A stretch of 64,000 bases of DNA from JAWKWH01 sp963669285. Its GTDB lineage: Bacteria > Pseudomonadota > Alphaproteobacteria > Rhizobiales > Rhizobiaceae. How positions within the stretch are numbered: position 1 is the first letter of the stretch; each line of letters begins with the position of its first letter. Location of the stretch: positions 1 to 64,000 of the forward strand of contig CAXXSI010000025.1 in assembly GCA_963669285.2 (NCBI GenBank). The letters are read 5' to 3'. The notes below the pieces were generated by a model, which made no database searches, was not told where the DNA came from, and saw only the letters and a list, made by a program, of their open reading frames with translations. Below, piece by piece: positions 55,561-64,000 of this stretch. A program made the translations under genes and the position numbers.

Positions 55561-56751
55561 TCAGGCGTCCTTTCCGGCAGCTTTCAAAATTCGCCGGCCG
55601 AGCGAAATCAGCGCACGGTCGCACCCTTGTGGTCCCAGTATCGAGATGCCGAACGGCGCCCCATCTACTTGTCCAAGCGGCAACGTGATTTGCGGAAATC
55701 CCGACAGCCCGGACAAACACAAAAGGCGTAGCGCCCGCTCGCGATAATCCTGTTGGCTCTCGAAACTGTCGGCTCTCAGAGGCGCCGCTCCCGGGACGGT
55801 CGGCATGATGATACAGCTTTCGTTCCCAAGCGCCGCCGCAAGATCGGCACGGAATCCGTCACGACGCTTGGTTTCGAGCTCGACCGTCTCTGCGCTGATC
55901 CCGGAGCCGAATTCAAAGCGCTCTCTCACGCCCGGTCCCAGGTCGCGGTTACCGGCCGTCAGCCAGTTTCGATGGCTTTGCCAAGCTTCTTCCGCCTGCA
56001 GGTGCCGGAAACACCAATACAGGTCTTCAATACTGTGGTTTTGAAGCTCGAATCCACTGGCGTTGCCAAGCACGGTTTCGATGATCAGTGCATTCTCGCC
56101 GTACTCTTCGGTTGCTTTGTCATCGACCTGCGCTTCCAAATGGGGCAGCCGCAGAACCCGGATCAGCGGCGCATTGTTCTCATCTTCGCCAAGCAGAACT
56201 TCCGCCACCTTTTCATAGAGTGCGCCATCGCGAGCAAACCAGCCAAATGTGTCGAATGAAGGCGCCAGCGGCATTGTGCCATCAAGTCGAATCCTCCCAT
56301 GGGTGGTACGAAGCCCGATCAATCCGCAATAGCTTGCAGGCGCGCGAATGGATCCGCCGGTGTCGCTTCCGGTGGCGATGTCGGCCAGCCCGGCCGCCAC
56401 CGCGGCCACGGATCCGGATGATGAACCGCCGGTCACACGATCGGGCGCGCGAGGATTGATCGGCTGCGCGTAATGGGCATTGTGCCCCGTCAGCGAGAAT
56501 GCGAATTCGTCGGTCTGGGTTTTCCCGATGAACCTGGCGCCGGCATCAAGCAGGGATTGGACAGCCGGCGCGGTCGCTGTTGCCGGCCGGGCCTCGGTAA
56601 GCTTGTGCGGATTTCCACAACCGGTCGGATATCCTTCGACATCGAATATATCCTTAACCGCCAATGTCGCTCCGGCCAGAGGTCCTGATTGCGGCTGTGG
56701 ATCGGTGGCTTTCGCATTGGAAACGAACGCGTGGAACTCATCGAACTGCAT
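55561..56751 (-). CDS. Amidase (amidase signature family)
   Basis: 396-residue amidase signature enzyme. The Ser-cisSer-Lys triad is visible: Lys in AVKDIFD, cis-Ser in GGSSSGSVAAVAAG and nucleophile Ser in GSDTGGSIRAPA. Length fits the AtzF/indoleacetamide-hydrolase-like short group, but the substrate cannot be read. ATG at 56751 preferred; the open frame upstream lacks start support. Followed by the LysR gene. Confidence 0.92.
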   Translation of the reverse strand: MQFDEFHAFVSNAKATDPQPQSGPLAGATLAVKDIFDVEGYPTGCGNPHKLTEARPATATAPAVQSLLDAGARFIGKTQTDEFAFSLTGHNAHYAQPINPRAPDRVTGGSSSGSVAAVAAGLADIATGSDTGGSIRAPASYCGLIGLRTTHGRIRLDGTMPLAPSFDTFGWFARDGALYEKVAEVLLGEDENNAPLIRVLRLPHLEAQVDDKATEEYGENALIIETVLGNASGFELQNHSIEDLYWCFRHLQAEEAWQSHRNWLTAGNRDLGPGVRERFEFGSGISAETVELETKRRDGFRADLAAALGNESCIIMPTVPGAAPLRADSFESQQDYRERALRLLCLSGLSGFPQITLPLGQVDGAPFGISILGPQGCDRALISLGRRILKAAGKDA

Positions 56752-56892
56752 TTTCGACTCCGGTCTGTTTCCGCAATACTGACTTCCCGCCACTTTGACC
56801 CCTACGGACTGGACAGTTCAAGACCTCGATCGGTAATCTTCAAGCATGCTTCCCAATTGGCAAACGGCGCCAGAGGCCCATGTCAAACGAAA

Positions 56893-56917
56893 AAACCCGG
56901 CCTTTAAGGCCGGGTTT
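56893..56917. terminator. Bidirectional rho-independent terminator
   Basis: AAACCCGGCCTT / AAGGCCGGGTTT, a 12-bp-armed palindrome with a single centre base. On the minus strand it follows the SCP2 gene stop (56940) by 23 bases; A and T tracts on both sides let it work in either direction. Confidence 0.85.
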
Positions 56918-56939
56918 CGAGATGTTCTCGCTCCGTCGG

Positions 56940-57215
56940 TCAGATGATCTGGCTAAGCGCCATCGCCACCGACATGTCGCCATCAATCTTCAACTTGCCT
57001 TGCATGAAAGCCGAAGTCGGATCGAGATCACCGGCGATCATTGCCTCAAGATCGTCCTTGGACAGCGAAATCGTGCATTCGGTTTCCCGATCCTCAGTCG
57101 AAACAGACTCGCCATCGATGACGATCACACCGTCATCACCGCAGTCGAATTTGACCGAACGGCTGAAACCGCTTCCTTCTGCGCCCTTGCGCATTTTGTC
57201 GGCAATTGCATCCAT
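56940..57215 (-). CDS. SCP2 sterol-binding domain protein
   Basis: 91-residue single SCP2 fold, a hydrophobic-tunnel lipid/acyl-CoA carrier. Pattern VKFDCGDDGVIVIDGE, TISLSKDDLEAMIAGDLDP and FMQGKLKIDGDMSVAMAL is the family core. ATG at 57215 has GGAGAGAG upstream. Divergent from the acyl-CoA dehydrogenase gene, which suits a role in fatty acyl metabolism. Confidence 0.9.
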   Translation of the reverse strand: MDAIADKMRKGAEGSGFSRSVKFDCGDDGVIVIDGESVSTEDRETECTISLSKDDLEAMIAGDLDPTSAFMQGKLKIDGDMSVAMALSQII

Positions 57216-57325
57216 TTTTATGCTCTCTCCGGTTGAGTAAATTACGATCAGGAATGCCAGCATTTGCGGCTAAACTCAACCGTCACAGAGCACAGAAGGA
57301 TTGAAAAGGCAAGTGATTGACGTTT

Positions 57326-57335
57326 ACGTTAACGT
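57326..57335. promoter_or_regulatory. ACGT-palindrome upstream of acyl-CoA dehydrogenase
   Basis: ACGTTAACGT, perfect 10-base palindrome inside TTTACGTTAACGTGA, with another ACGT half-site just left of it (57320-57323). It resembles the operators I recall for MerR-type LiuR/acyl-CoA catabolism regulators. Located 73 bases before the dehydrogenase ATG and 105 bases from the SCP2 start. Confidence 0.5.
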
Positions 57336-57407
57336 GACTTAGCGTAATAACAAACCTCCCAATGCTCCAGGCACATTGGGCGCAAAGTCGAGACCGAGGA
57401 GCCCGTC

Positions 57408-58574
57408 ATGCAGTTTACTCCGGAACACGAGGAACTCAGGCGAACCATCGCAAAATTCATTGAAACCGAGATCAATCCATATGTCGACGATTGGGAAGAG
57501 GCGGAACAGTTTCCCTCGCATGAGATGTTCAAAAAACTCGGCGATCTGGGCTTGCTCGGAATCAAATATGATCCCGACTATGGCGGGCTTGGATTGGACT
57601 TTTCCTATTCAATGGTCATGGCCGAAGAAATGGGGGCGGTAAACTGCGGCGGCATCCCGATGGCAGTCGGCGTTCAAACCGATATGTGCACGCCGGCGAT
57701 GAACAGATTCGGCTCCGATCACGTCAAGCGCAACTTCCTCGCTCCGGCGATTGCCGGCGATGCGGTCGGTTGCATCGGCGTATCGGAACCGGGCGGCGGT
57801 TCCGATGTGGCTGCGGTCAAGACCAACGCCAGAAAAGACGGCGACGACTATGTAATCTCTGGTACGAAGATGTGGATTACCAACGGATTGCAAGCCGACT
57901 GGTGCTGTTTGCTTGCCAACACATCGGAGGGACCTGCGCACAAGAACAAATCCCTGATTGCCGTGCCCATGGATTCGCCGGGCATCGAGCGGCAGAAGAT
58001 CGACAAGATCGGAATGATTTCGTCAGATACGGCGCAGCTGTTCTTCGACAATGTTCGCGTCCCCCGCAATAATCTGATCGGTCAGGAGGGGATGGGATTC
58101 ACAATGCAAATGCTTCAGTTTCAGGAAGAACGCTTGTGGGCCGCTGCGAATTCCCTCAAGGCGCTTGACCGCCTTATCGATCTGACAATCGAGTATACCG
58201 GTGTGCGCAATGTCTTCGACAAGCCAATTTTGGACAACCAGGTCGTTCATTTCCGGCTTGCGGAATTGCGCACCGAGGTCGAGGCGCTGAGAGCTTTGAC
58301 ATGGAGTGCCGTCGAACAATACGTGTCTGGCAAAGACGTCACCAGACTGGCATCGATGGCGAAACTCAAATGTGGCCGCCTCAACCGCGAAGTAGCCGAT
58401 TCCTGCCTCCAATATTGGGGCGGAATGGGCTTTACATGGGACAATCCCGTCAGCCGGGCATTCCGAGACGGGCGATTGGCCTCCATCGGTGGTGGCGCAG
58501 ACGAGGTCATGCTCGGTATAATTTGCAAATTGGAAGGTACGTTGCCGGGAACCAGCAATCGCCGGCCTGGTTAA
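57408..58574 (+). CDS. Acyl-CoA dehydrogenase
   Basis: 388-residue FAD flavoprotein for alpha,beta-oxidation of an acyl-CoA. Both family signatures are present: CIGVSEPGGGSDVAAVKTNA, WITNG and, at the end, LQYWGGMGFTWDNPVSRAFRD. In place of a classical GFT.E stretch near residue 245 is FTMQMLQFQEERL. Substrate (short, medium or branched chain) cannot be decided. ATG at 57408. Confidence 0.95.
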   Translation: MQFTPEHEELRRTIAKFIETEINPYVDDWEEAEQFPSHEMFKKLGDLGLLGIKYDPDYGGLGLDFSYSMVMAEEMGAVNCGGIPMAVGVQTDMCTPAMNRFGSDHVKRNFLAPAIAGDAVGCIGVSEPGGGSDVAAVKTNARKDGDDYVISGTKMWITNGLQADWCCLLANTSEGPAHKNKSLIAVPMDSPGIERQKIDKIGMISSDTAQLFFDNVRVPRNNLIGQEGMGFTMQMLQFQEERLWAAANSLKALDRLIDLTIEYTGVRNVFDKPILDNQVVHFRLAELRTEVEALRALTWSAVEQYVSGKDVTRLASMAKLKCGRLNREVADSCLQYWGGMGFTWDNPVSRAFRDGRLASIGGGADEVMLGIICKLEGTLPGTSNRRPG

Positions 58575-58616
58575 GCAACGAAAAATCCGGTTTGAGCGCT
58601 TGCGCCGCAGACGGCC

Positions 58617-61043
58617 TTACGCTGATTTCTGAATTGTCGGACCCGGCTGCCCGCGGGCGGTATCGGACTGCCCAACCTGTTCACTGAATTCGGTCAGCAG
58701 GTAACTTGCCATTTCCTCGGGACCCATCGGTCTGGAGAACAAATACCCCTGGAAATGGTTGCAAGCCACATCCTTCAGGAAATTCGCCTGTTCCTGGCTC
58801 TCCACGCCCTCGGCTGTGATGTTCATTTTCAGCGTTTTACCGAGCGCAACGATGGAACGGAGAATGTCTCGAGCGGCGGGATCGTTGGTCAGAGCACTGA
58901 CAAAGGAACGATCGATCTTGATCTTGTCGAAGGGAAACTTAAGCAGGTAAGACAGGCTCGAATAGCCGGTACCGAAGTCATCCATGGCGATCGTAACGCC
59001 GAGTTTCTTCAGATCACCCAGTTTGCTCAACACCTCTTCTGACCGGTCGATCAGCAGACTTTCGGTAATTTCCAGTTCAAGCCGGCTGGGCTTCAGACCG
59101 GATTTGTCGAGCGCATCGCGGACGACTGTTTCAATATCGGTCAGCATGAAGTGTTTGGGCGAGAGATTGACCGCAACAATCATATCGTCGGGCCAGTCAT
59201 TGGCCGCGTTGCACGCTTCAAAAATCGTCCAGTCGCCGATTTCCTTGATGAGACCGGATTGTTCGGCGATCGGGATAAACTCGGCAGGCGGTACCACACC
59301 GCGAATAGGATGATCCCAGCGCACCAGCGCCTCAAAGCCTGTAGCGGTGCCATCATCAGCGGAAACCAGCGGCTGATAATGAAGAACGAATTCCCCGTCG
59401 GTAAGCGCTTGACGCAGCTCGATCTCGAGCATTCTGCGCTCGCGAGCATTGGAGTCCATTTCTGCTTCGAAAAACCTGTACATACCGCGACCTTCTTCCT
59501 TGGCACGGTACAATGCCAAATCGGCGTTTCTGAGAATCTGATCCGGCCTGGTGCCATTGATCGGAGCCACGGCAATTCCGACGCTGAGACCGATCGAAAG
59601 CGTCTCGGAATCAATCTCAAAGGGCTGCTCGATTGTCTTGACCAACCGCTCGGCAAGTATGGAAGCTTCGCTGGTGTCCGACAGGTTCGGCAGGATTATC
59701 GCAAATTCGTCACCGCCGAGGCGGGCGACCACGTCGCTCTCCCTGACCTCCTGGCGAATACGGTCTGCCACCTCCATGAGCAAACGGTCACCGACGAGAT
59801 GCCCGCTGCTGTCATTGACCAGTTTGAACCGGTCAAGATCAAGGTAGAACACCGAGAATGGCGTTCCGTAGCGTTCGAGCCGCGACACGCACTGCCCCAG
59901 CATCTCGCCGAAACGAGCCCTGTTCAGCAATCCCGTCAGCGCGTCGTAATGGGCGAGATAGTTGATCTTTTTCTCGGCGGTTTTTTCCGCGGTCACATCC
60001 GAGGCGGTACCGATATATCCGCAATAAATGCCGGTCGGGTCATACGTTGCCTTGCCTGACAACCGCCAAACCATTTTCTGACCGTTGATTTTGACAGCGA
60101 TGTCGACACCGTTGAACGTGCTTTTGGTTGAAATGGCATCGACGATTTCCTGAAGGTGAAATGCCTCACTATCCAGTATCATCCGCACATAGTCGACAAA
60201 ATCGCGTCCGATGAGATCTTCCTTGGTCATTTCGGTCGCGATCGAAAAGCGATCGGAAACTCGGTCGATCTTACCCTCAGCATCAAATTCCCAGAGCCAG
60301 TCGCTGGAATTCTCTTCGAACTCGCGCAGAAGAAGGCTGATGACGTTCTTTTGGTTTTGCGAATCCAGTTCGCGGTGCACATGCTGGATAAACGAACGGG
60401 CCGACCGTGTGATGATTGCGACAACGACCGGGATCAGGCTTACCAACATCACCGCAAGCAGGTTTGCCAGAAACGCGGCATCCATAAGCCGGGTGCCGAT
60501 CACACAAGCAACAATGACTGGAAACAGAAACGTAAAAGCGGCCTGCGGCAAAGACGCGTAGGATATTGCTGCACTGAAAATGACCGCGCCCAGGGCAACT
60601 GGCAGAACCACCTGCACCGTCGGCGTCGGAGCTGGCAACAAGATAAACGGCAGCATCGCCCAGACCAGACCGACCAGTCCTGCACTTACAACCGCCCGCC
60701 GTGCCGCCTTGACCGGATTCTGCTTCTTGATCTTGCCTTTCTTGGCGCGAAACCAGGATCTGATTCCAAACCCGGTCGCCGTCGCAAGTAAAATCATCCA
60801 GGCGGAAACCATCGGAAGGCTTGGTGTCCCGATCGATACGATCAACAAGTGCAGGGCGATAACCATAGCGCCGCACGCAAGCGCCGGCGTCATCTGCACG
60901 ATGGCATCGATCTGCTCCGACAGGAGCAGATTGCGCGTTCGCGAATCGACTTTCTCTACCAGTATCCTGGAGTCGATTGCTTTCCAAAGCCAACTAAAGA
61001 ACGAAGAGATCACACCCGTGCCCCGTTTTATTTGCCCAAACAA
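58617..61043 (-). CDS. GGDEF-EAL cyclic-di-GMP protein with membrane domain and PAS
   Basis: 808 residues: five or six membrane helices (about 55-215), PAS-like domain (about 240-360), GGDEF domain (intact RLGGDEFAI) and EAL domain (GFEALVRW; NLSPKHF; DDFGTGYSSLSYL). Both active-site cores look complete, so synthesis and breakdown of c-di-GMP are both possible. The frame begins at a TTG (61043) with weak AGG; a GTG near 61013 is the alternative. Divergent from the alpha-oxoamine synthase. Confidence 0.93.
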   Translation of the reverse strand: MFGQIKRGTGVISSFFSWLWKAIDSRILVEKVDSRTRNLLLSEQIDAIVQMTPALACGAMVIALHLLIVSIGTPSLPMVSAWMILLATATGFGIRSWFRAKKGKIKKQNPVKAARRAVVSAGLVGLVWAMLPFILLPAPTPTVQVVLPVALGAVIFSAAISYASLPQAAFTFLFPVIVACVIGTRLMDAAFLANLLAVMLVSLIPVVVAIITRSARSFIQHVHRELDSQNQKNVISLLLREFEENSSDWLWEFDAEGKIDRVSDRFSIATEMTKEDLIGRDFVDYVRMILDSEAFHLQEIVDAISTKSTFNGVDIAVKINGQKMVWRLSGKATYDPTGIYCGYIGTASDVTAEKTAEKKINYLAHYDALTGLLNRARFGEMLGQCVSRLERYGTPFSVFYLDLDRFKLVNDSSGHLVGDRLLMEVADRIRQEVRESDVVARLGGDEFAIILPNLSDTSEASILAERLVKTIEQPFEIDSETLSIGLSVGIAVAPINGTRPDQILRNADLALYRAKEEGRGMYRFFEAEMDSNARERRMLEIELRQALTDGEFVLHYQPLVSADDGTATGFEALVRWDHPIRGVVPPAEFIPIAEQSGLIKEIGDWTIFEACNAANDWPDDMIVAVNLSPKHFMLTDIETVVRDALDKSGLKPSRLELEITESLLIDRSEEVLSKLGDLKKLGVTIAMDDFGTGYSSLSYLLKFPFDKIKIDRSFVSALTNDPAARDILRSIVALGKTLKMNITAEGVESQEQANFLKDVACNHFQGYLFSRPMGPEEMASYLLTEFSEQVGQSDTARGQPGPTIQKSA

Positions 61044-61219
61044 TGGCCTAAACGAGTTAAGGTTGAGTGATATCCGCCCGGTAATGCCGGCTTTTGTCGG
61101 CTATAATTAATTTAGCGTATACTAATTATTATTCACCTCATACACGCCGCGTCGGACCGGTTGCTGACGATGGATTCGATATGCTCCAATGGCCGTTCGG
61201 GTGTAACGTATATTAAACC

Positions 61220-61237
61220 ATTCTAATTAATCAGAAT
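61220..61237. promoter_or_regulatory. AT-rich near-palindrome in the oxoamine synthase promoter
   Basis: ATTCTAATTAATCAGAAT, inverted repeat with one mismatched pair in an AT-rich stretch (61100-61260) unlike the surrounding DNA. It lies 71 bases before the synthase ATG and could bind a regulator. The 264-base gap has no gene. Confidence 0.4.
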
Positions 61238-61307
61238 TTCAAATAAGATTCTTATGGTTCGCTCCAAAGCCGAAACAAGGCGGAATTAAACAGGAGCGGG
61301 CAACATC

Positions 61308-62693
61308 ATGGGTAACAAGCGCGGCGACGTGGGGACACTTTCCATTCCTCCTCAGGCATTGACGGGAAGTTTACGGGATTATCGGGCGCCGACAGGAACC
61401 GATCTCCTGGGCAGAATTTCCGGTTTTTACGAATGGCAGGAATTGCGACGGCAGTACGACCTTTGGCCCTATGCCAAATCGTCATCAATCGCTCCGAAGA
61501 CGCATTGCGCCGTACTGACCGATGGTGGCCAGCAGATCGAGGGCGTTAACTTCGCTTCACAGGATTATCTGAGCTTGTCGTCGCACCCTGCCGTCAAGGA
61601 AGCGGCGATCGACGCCGTGAGCGAATACGGTGTTCACAGTGCAGGTTCAGCAGCACTGCTGGGCAATACGCGTCATTCGCTCATGCTGGAAAAGGCGATT
61701 TCGGAATTCGTTCACAACCGTGAAGTTGTTCTGTATCCAACCGGGTGGTCGGCAGGGTTTGCCGCCATTCAGGGTATTGTCCGGCCAAATGATCACGTCG
61801 TTTTGGACGTGCTTGCCCATTCGTGCCTCCAGGAAGGCGCCCGGGCGGCGACGCAAAACATACACTTCCATGGCCATCTGAACGTCGACGGACTCGCTCG
61901 CAGGCTTCAGCGAATCCGCGCCCGCGACACCGAAAACGGCATTCTCGTCGTTACCGAAAGCCTGTTCTCGATGCACTCCGACACACCGGACATCGGCGCA
62001 CTGAGAGCCGTTTGCGACGAGCACAATGCAAAGTTGCTTGTCGACTGTGCGCATGATTTCGGCTGCATTGGAGAAAGCGGCCTCGGTCATATGGGCCTGC
62101 AGAACATGATCGACAAAACCGATATCATTATCGGGAGCTTTTCGAAGACATTCGCATCGAACGGAGGCTTCATCGCCATCAAGGAACGATCGGTCGCCGA
62201 GTATCTGAAATATTTCAGTGCGACGCAGACCTTCTCAAATGCACTGTCGCCGGTACAGGCGGCGACCGTTTTGGCGGCACTCAAGATCGTTCGCTCCGCA
62301 GAAGGTCGCAAACGCCGCGAATCGCTGATGAACAACATTCTTTACATGCGCGCCAGCATGGGAGCCAACGGACTGGAGACGCTGGGAGATCCCTCGCCGA
62401 TCGTCCCTGTCCGCGTCGGTGCTGAAGGCCTTGCCAGGATCGCATCCCGCGAACTTGGTTCGCTGGGCGGCATCGCCAATCTGGTCGAGTATCCGGCCGT
62501 ACCGCAGGGCGGCGCCCGGTTCCGTGTTCAGGTCATGTCCGATCATACAAAGGGTGATATCGATGCCTTTGTGAGCCTCATGCGCACGTCGATGCAAAAT
62601 GCCGAACTGGAGTTCCGCGAGTATCGTGAAAACGGCCACAACGGTCAAAGCGATCTGCGCGAAGTGGCAGCTTCTCAATCTAATGCTGCCTAA
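61308..62693 (+). CDS. PLP-dependent alpha-oxoamine synthase
   Basis: 461-residue fold-type I enzyme of the KBL/BioF/ALAS/SPT family that condenses an acyl-CoA with an amino acid. Seen: NFASQDYLSLSSHPAV, SAGSAALLGNTRHSLMLEKA, DCAHDFGCIGESGLG and the PLP Lys280 in GSFSKTFASNGGF. A 60-residue N-terminal extension precedes the core, and the C-terminal tail is Ser/Asn-rich. Because it is followed by receiver genes and opposed by a c-di-GMP protein, a CqsA/LqsA-like signal synthase is possible; 8-amino-7-oxononanoate, ketosphinganine or aminoketone synthesis remain alternatives. AGGAG precedes ATG 61308. Confidence 0.8.
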   Translation: MGNKRGDVGTLSIPPQALTGSLRDYRAPTGTDLLGRISGFYEWQELRRQYDLWPYAKSSSIAPKTHCAVLTDGGQQIEGVNFASQDYLSLSSHPAVKEAAIDAVSEYGVHSAGSAALLGNTRHSLMLEKAISEFVHNREVVLYPTGWSAGFAAIQGIVRPNDHVVLDVLAHSCLQEGARAATQNIHFHGHLNVDGLARRLQRIRARDTENGILVVTESLFSMHSDTPDIGALRAVCDEHNAKLLVDCAHDFGCIGESGLGHMGLQNMIDKTDIIIGSFSKTFASNGGFIAIKERSVAEYLKYFSATQTFSNALSPVQAATVLAALKIVRSAEGRKRRESLMNNILYMRASMGANGLETLGDPSPIVPVRVGAEGLARIASRELGSLGGIANLVEYPAVPQGGARFRVQVMSDHTKGDIDAFVSLMRTSMQNAELEFREYRENGHNGQSDLREVAASQSNAA

Positions 62694-62710
62694 GTCCTTA
62701 GGAGATTGTC

Positions 62711-63115
62711 ATGGGGATCAAACCGGCGAAAACATTGAGGCTTCTAGCGGTAGATGACGACGCCGCTTCGGCCGAACTTGTCGTTCGGGTGGCGGAAAGA
62801 TGCGGATACGAGGCGTTTGCCACCTCGGATTCGCGCGGAGTGGTCAATCTCGCCAAGGCATTGATCCCCGATGTGATGGCTGTCGACATCTGTATGCCCA
62901 ATATCGACGCGCTTGAACTGTTCAAGCTGCTGGCTGAAGCTGACTATCAGGGCTCGATCCTCGTGGTCAGCGGTCAGGAAGAAAACGTGCTTGAGGCTGC
63001 ACGCAACCGCGCCATTTCCCTTGGCTTGTCAGTGCCTTGCGTTTTGCAGAAGCCACTGGATTTCAAAAAGCTACGTGAAATGTTGATCTCTGACGAAGTC
63101 CGCATGGTCGCCTGA
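62711..63115 (+). CDS. Single-domain response regulator
   Basis: 134-residue stand-alone receiver: acidic pair AVDDD (14-17), phospho-Asp59 in AVDICMPNIDAL and the conserved Lys in LQKPLD. No output domain, so a phosphotransfer or protein-binding role. ATG at 62711 with AGGAG, 17 bases after the oxoamine synthase, hence cotranscribed with it. Confidence 0.92.
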   Translation: MGIKPAKTLRLLAVDDDAASAELVVRVAERCGYEAFATSDSRGVVNLAKALIPDVMAVDICMPNIDALELFKLLAEADYQGSILVVSGQEENVLEAARNRAISLGLSVPCVLQKPLDFKKLREMLISDEVRMVA

Positions 63116-63174
63116 CTGCCGTGCGACAGCGGCCATGCTTCTGACACTCCCAAAAAAGTACCCGTAACGAAAAA

Positions 63175-63191
63175 CCCGGCCAGCGGCCGGG
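63175..63191 (-). terminator. Rho-independent terminator for the 63307 gene
   Basis: Stem CCCGGCC (63175-63181), loop AGC, GGCCGGG (63185-63191). Read on the minus strand it is followed by TTTT, and it lies 115 bases past the stop of the receiver gene at 63307. Confidence 0.75.
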
Positions 63192-63306
63192 ACAACAGCG
63201 TATTCGGTGCGTGTACGCTTTTTGAAGATCTGCCTGTTCAAATGGCCTTGCTTGGCCGCCGCGACATCCGGTACTAAGCAGGTTGGGCCAATGACGTCCC
63301 GACGTC

Positions 63307-63675
63307 CTAGGCCGCCGCCAGGCTCTCCTCCATCTTGCCGAGCAGACGAGGCAGGTCGACTGGCTTTGTATCGAATTCACAACATCCCGCATCCAGGCTT
63401 TTGATACGATCGGATTCGAATGCGCTCGCGGTAAGGGCGATGATTGGAATACTTGTCGTATTCGGGTCGGCCTTTATTCGGCGCGTCGCTTCCCAGCCGT
63501 CCATTTCACCCAGTCCGATATCCATCAGAATCAAATCGGGCATGATTTCTCCCGCAGCCTCGATGCCGGACGGACCATCCTCGGCGAAGCGGACGATATA
63601 GCCGCGCCGTTCCAAGCGCCGCCCCAACACGTCGCGATTGATGGGATTATCCTCGATAATCAAAACAACCGTCAT
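63307..63675 (-). CDS. DivK-like single-domain response regulator
   Basis: 122-residue receiver resembling DivK/CpdR: EDNPINRDVL (8-17), phospho-Asp52 in LMDIGLGEMDG, ALTASAF and the Lys in DTKPVD. No DNA-binding domain. ATG at 63675. Co-directional with the receiver-bearing gene running off the right edge, 40 bases away. Confidence 0.92.
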   Translation of the reverse strand: MTVVLIIEDNPINRDVLGRRLERRGYIVRFAEDGPSGIEAAGEIMPDLILMDIGLGEMDGWEATRRIKADPNTTSIPIIALTASAFESDRIKSLDAGCCEFDTKPVDLPRLLGKMEESLAAA

Positions 63676-63715
63676 CTCTTCGCTCCTTTCTAATTCCGAT
63701 ACTTCTCTCTACCGC

Positions 63716-64000
63716 CTAGGCCGTGGCAGGCCTTTTCGCCGATTGACCACCTGCCCGCTCCGCGCCGGATTTGCTATCGATGAGTTTGACCACAGACTTG
63801 ATCTTGTTGCCGTCAAGCGGTTTTGCAATGCTGCCGACCGCACCATGCTCACTGGCCGATTGAGGCTCGTCCATTACGCTGATGATGATCACGGGAATTG
63901 ATGCCGTCGCCGGTTCAGACTGGAGTGTATCCAGCACATCCCAACCGTTCAGTCCGGGCATCATGATATCGAGCATAATGGCGCAAGGTTTCACCGTGCG
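63716..64000 (-). CDS. Receiver domain, C-terminal part of a larger protein (partial)
   Basis: The last 94 residues of a protein extending beyond the window. The receiver part shows the phospho-Asp in IMLDIMMPGLNGWDVL and the Lys in IAKPLD, then a basic tail. Since several receivers cluster here it may be a hybrid histidine kinase or another response regulator; only the right-hand sequence can tell. Confidence 0.85.
   Translation of the reverse strand, partial: RTVKPCAIMLDIMMPGLNGWDVLDTLQSEPATASIPVIIISVMDEPQSASEHGAVGSIAKPLDGNKIKSVVKLIDSKSGAERAGGQSAKRPATA

Overview
The window looks like a chromosomal segment of an alphaproteobacterium of the order Hyphomicrobiales (Rhizobiales), probably a marine or soil Phyllobacteriaceae/Hoeflea-like organism. 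This rests on separate petA-petB-petC genes, a PetR/PetP-type regulator pair, BA14K and DUF6665 proteins, the rplY-pth-ychF neighbourhood, and the general codon and GC character. No rRNA, tRNA, CRISPR array, phage or transposase gene was seen.

Layout. 0-8.9 kb: end of an ABC exporter, two small proteins, the cytochrome bc1 operon, a TetR regulator with two matching operators, apt, two MaoC-like proteins, a membrane protein and an amino-acid permease. 8.9-11.2 kb: two adjacent saccharopine dehydrogenases. 11.3-22.5 kb: mostly housekeeping (ychF, pth, rplY, prs, pgeF, midA, lgt, ubiK, csaA) plus a 4Fe-4S protein of QueG/reductive-dehalogenase type. 22.5-28.9 kb: a repeat element, a histidine kinase/response regulator/MarR set, ilvE, an MBL hydrolase, BA14K and a cold-shock protein.

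29-50.4 kb is the accessory part. It holds a secreted protein built of six Cys-bearing repeats; a two-gene operon for a DyP peroxidase-cytochrome P450 fusion and a small partner; a Crp-type regulator divergent from an adenylate-cyclase/AAA/TPR protein with a consensus CRP site between them; a DUF6969-like protein followed by a CXXC-repeat protein with a cytochrome P460 domain; HAD, FadD and DUF924 genes; and a large intracellular subtilisin plus thermolysin-like double protease whose stop overlaps the start of a ComEC-like metallo-beta-lactamase.

50.4-64 kb: aminotransferase, GNAT, a second copy of the repeat, NicO/DUF1007 metal transport, LysR-amidase, SCP2, acyl-CoA dehydrogenase, then a signalling block: a GGDEF-EAL protein divergent from an alpha-oxoamine synthase, followed by three receiver-domain genes, the last cut by the window end.

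Five reading-frame breaks fall in short homopolymers (near 195, 35131, 35517, 46156 and 48655). In each case one base restores a full family-like protein, so sequencing or assembly error is the first explanation. The strongest candidates for undescribed biology are the DyP-P450 operon, the CXXC-repeat/P460 protein, the double protease with its MBL partner, and the terminal-inverted-repeat element that supplies stop codons to the genes it abuts.
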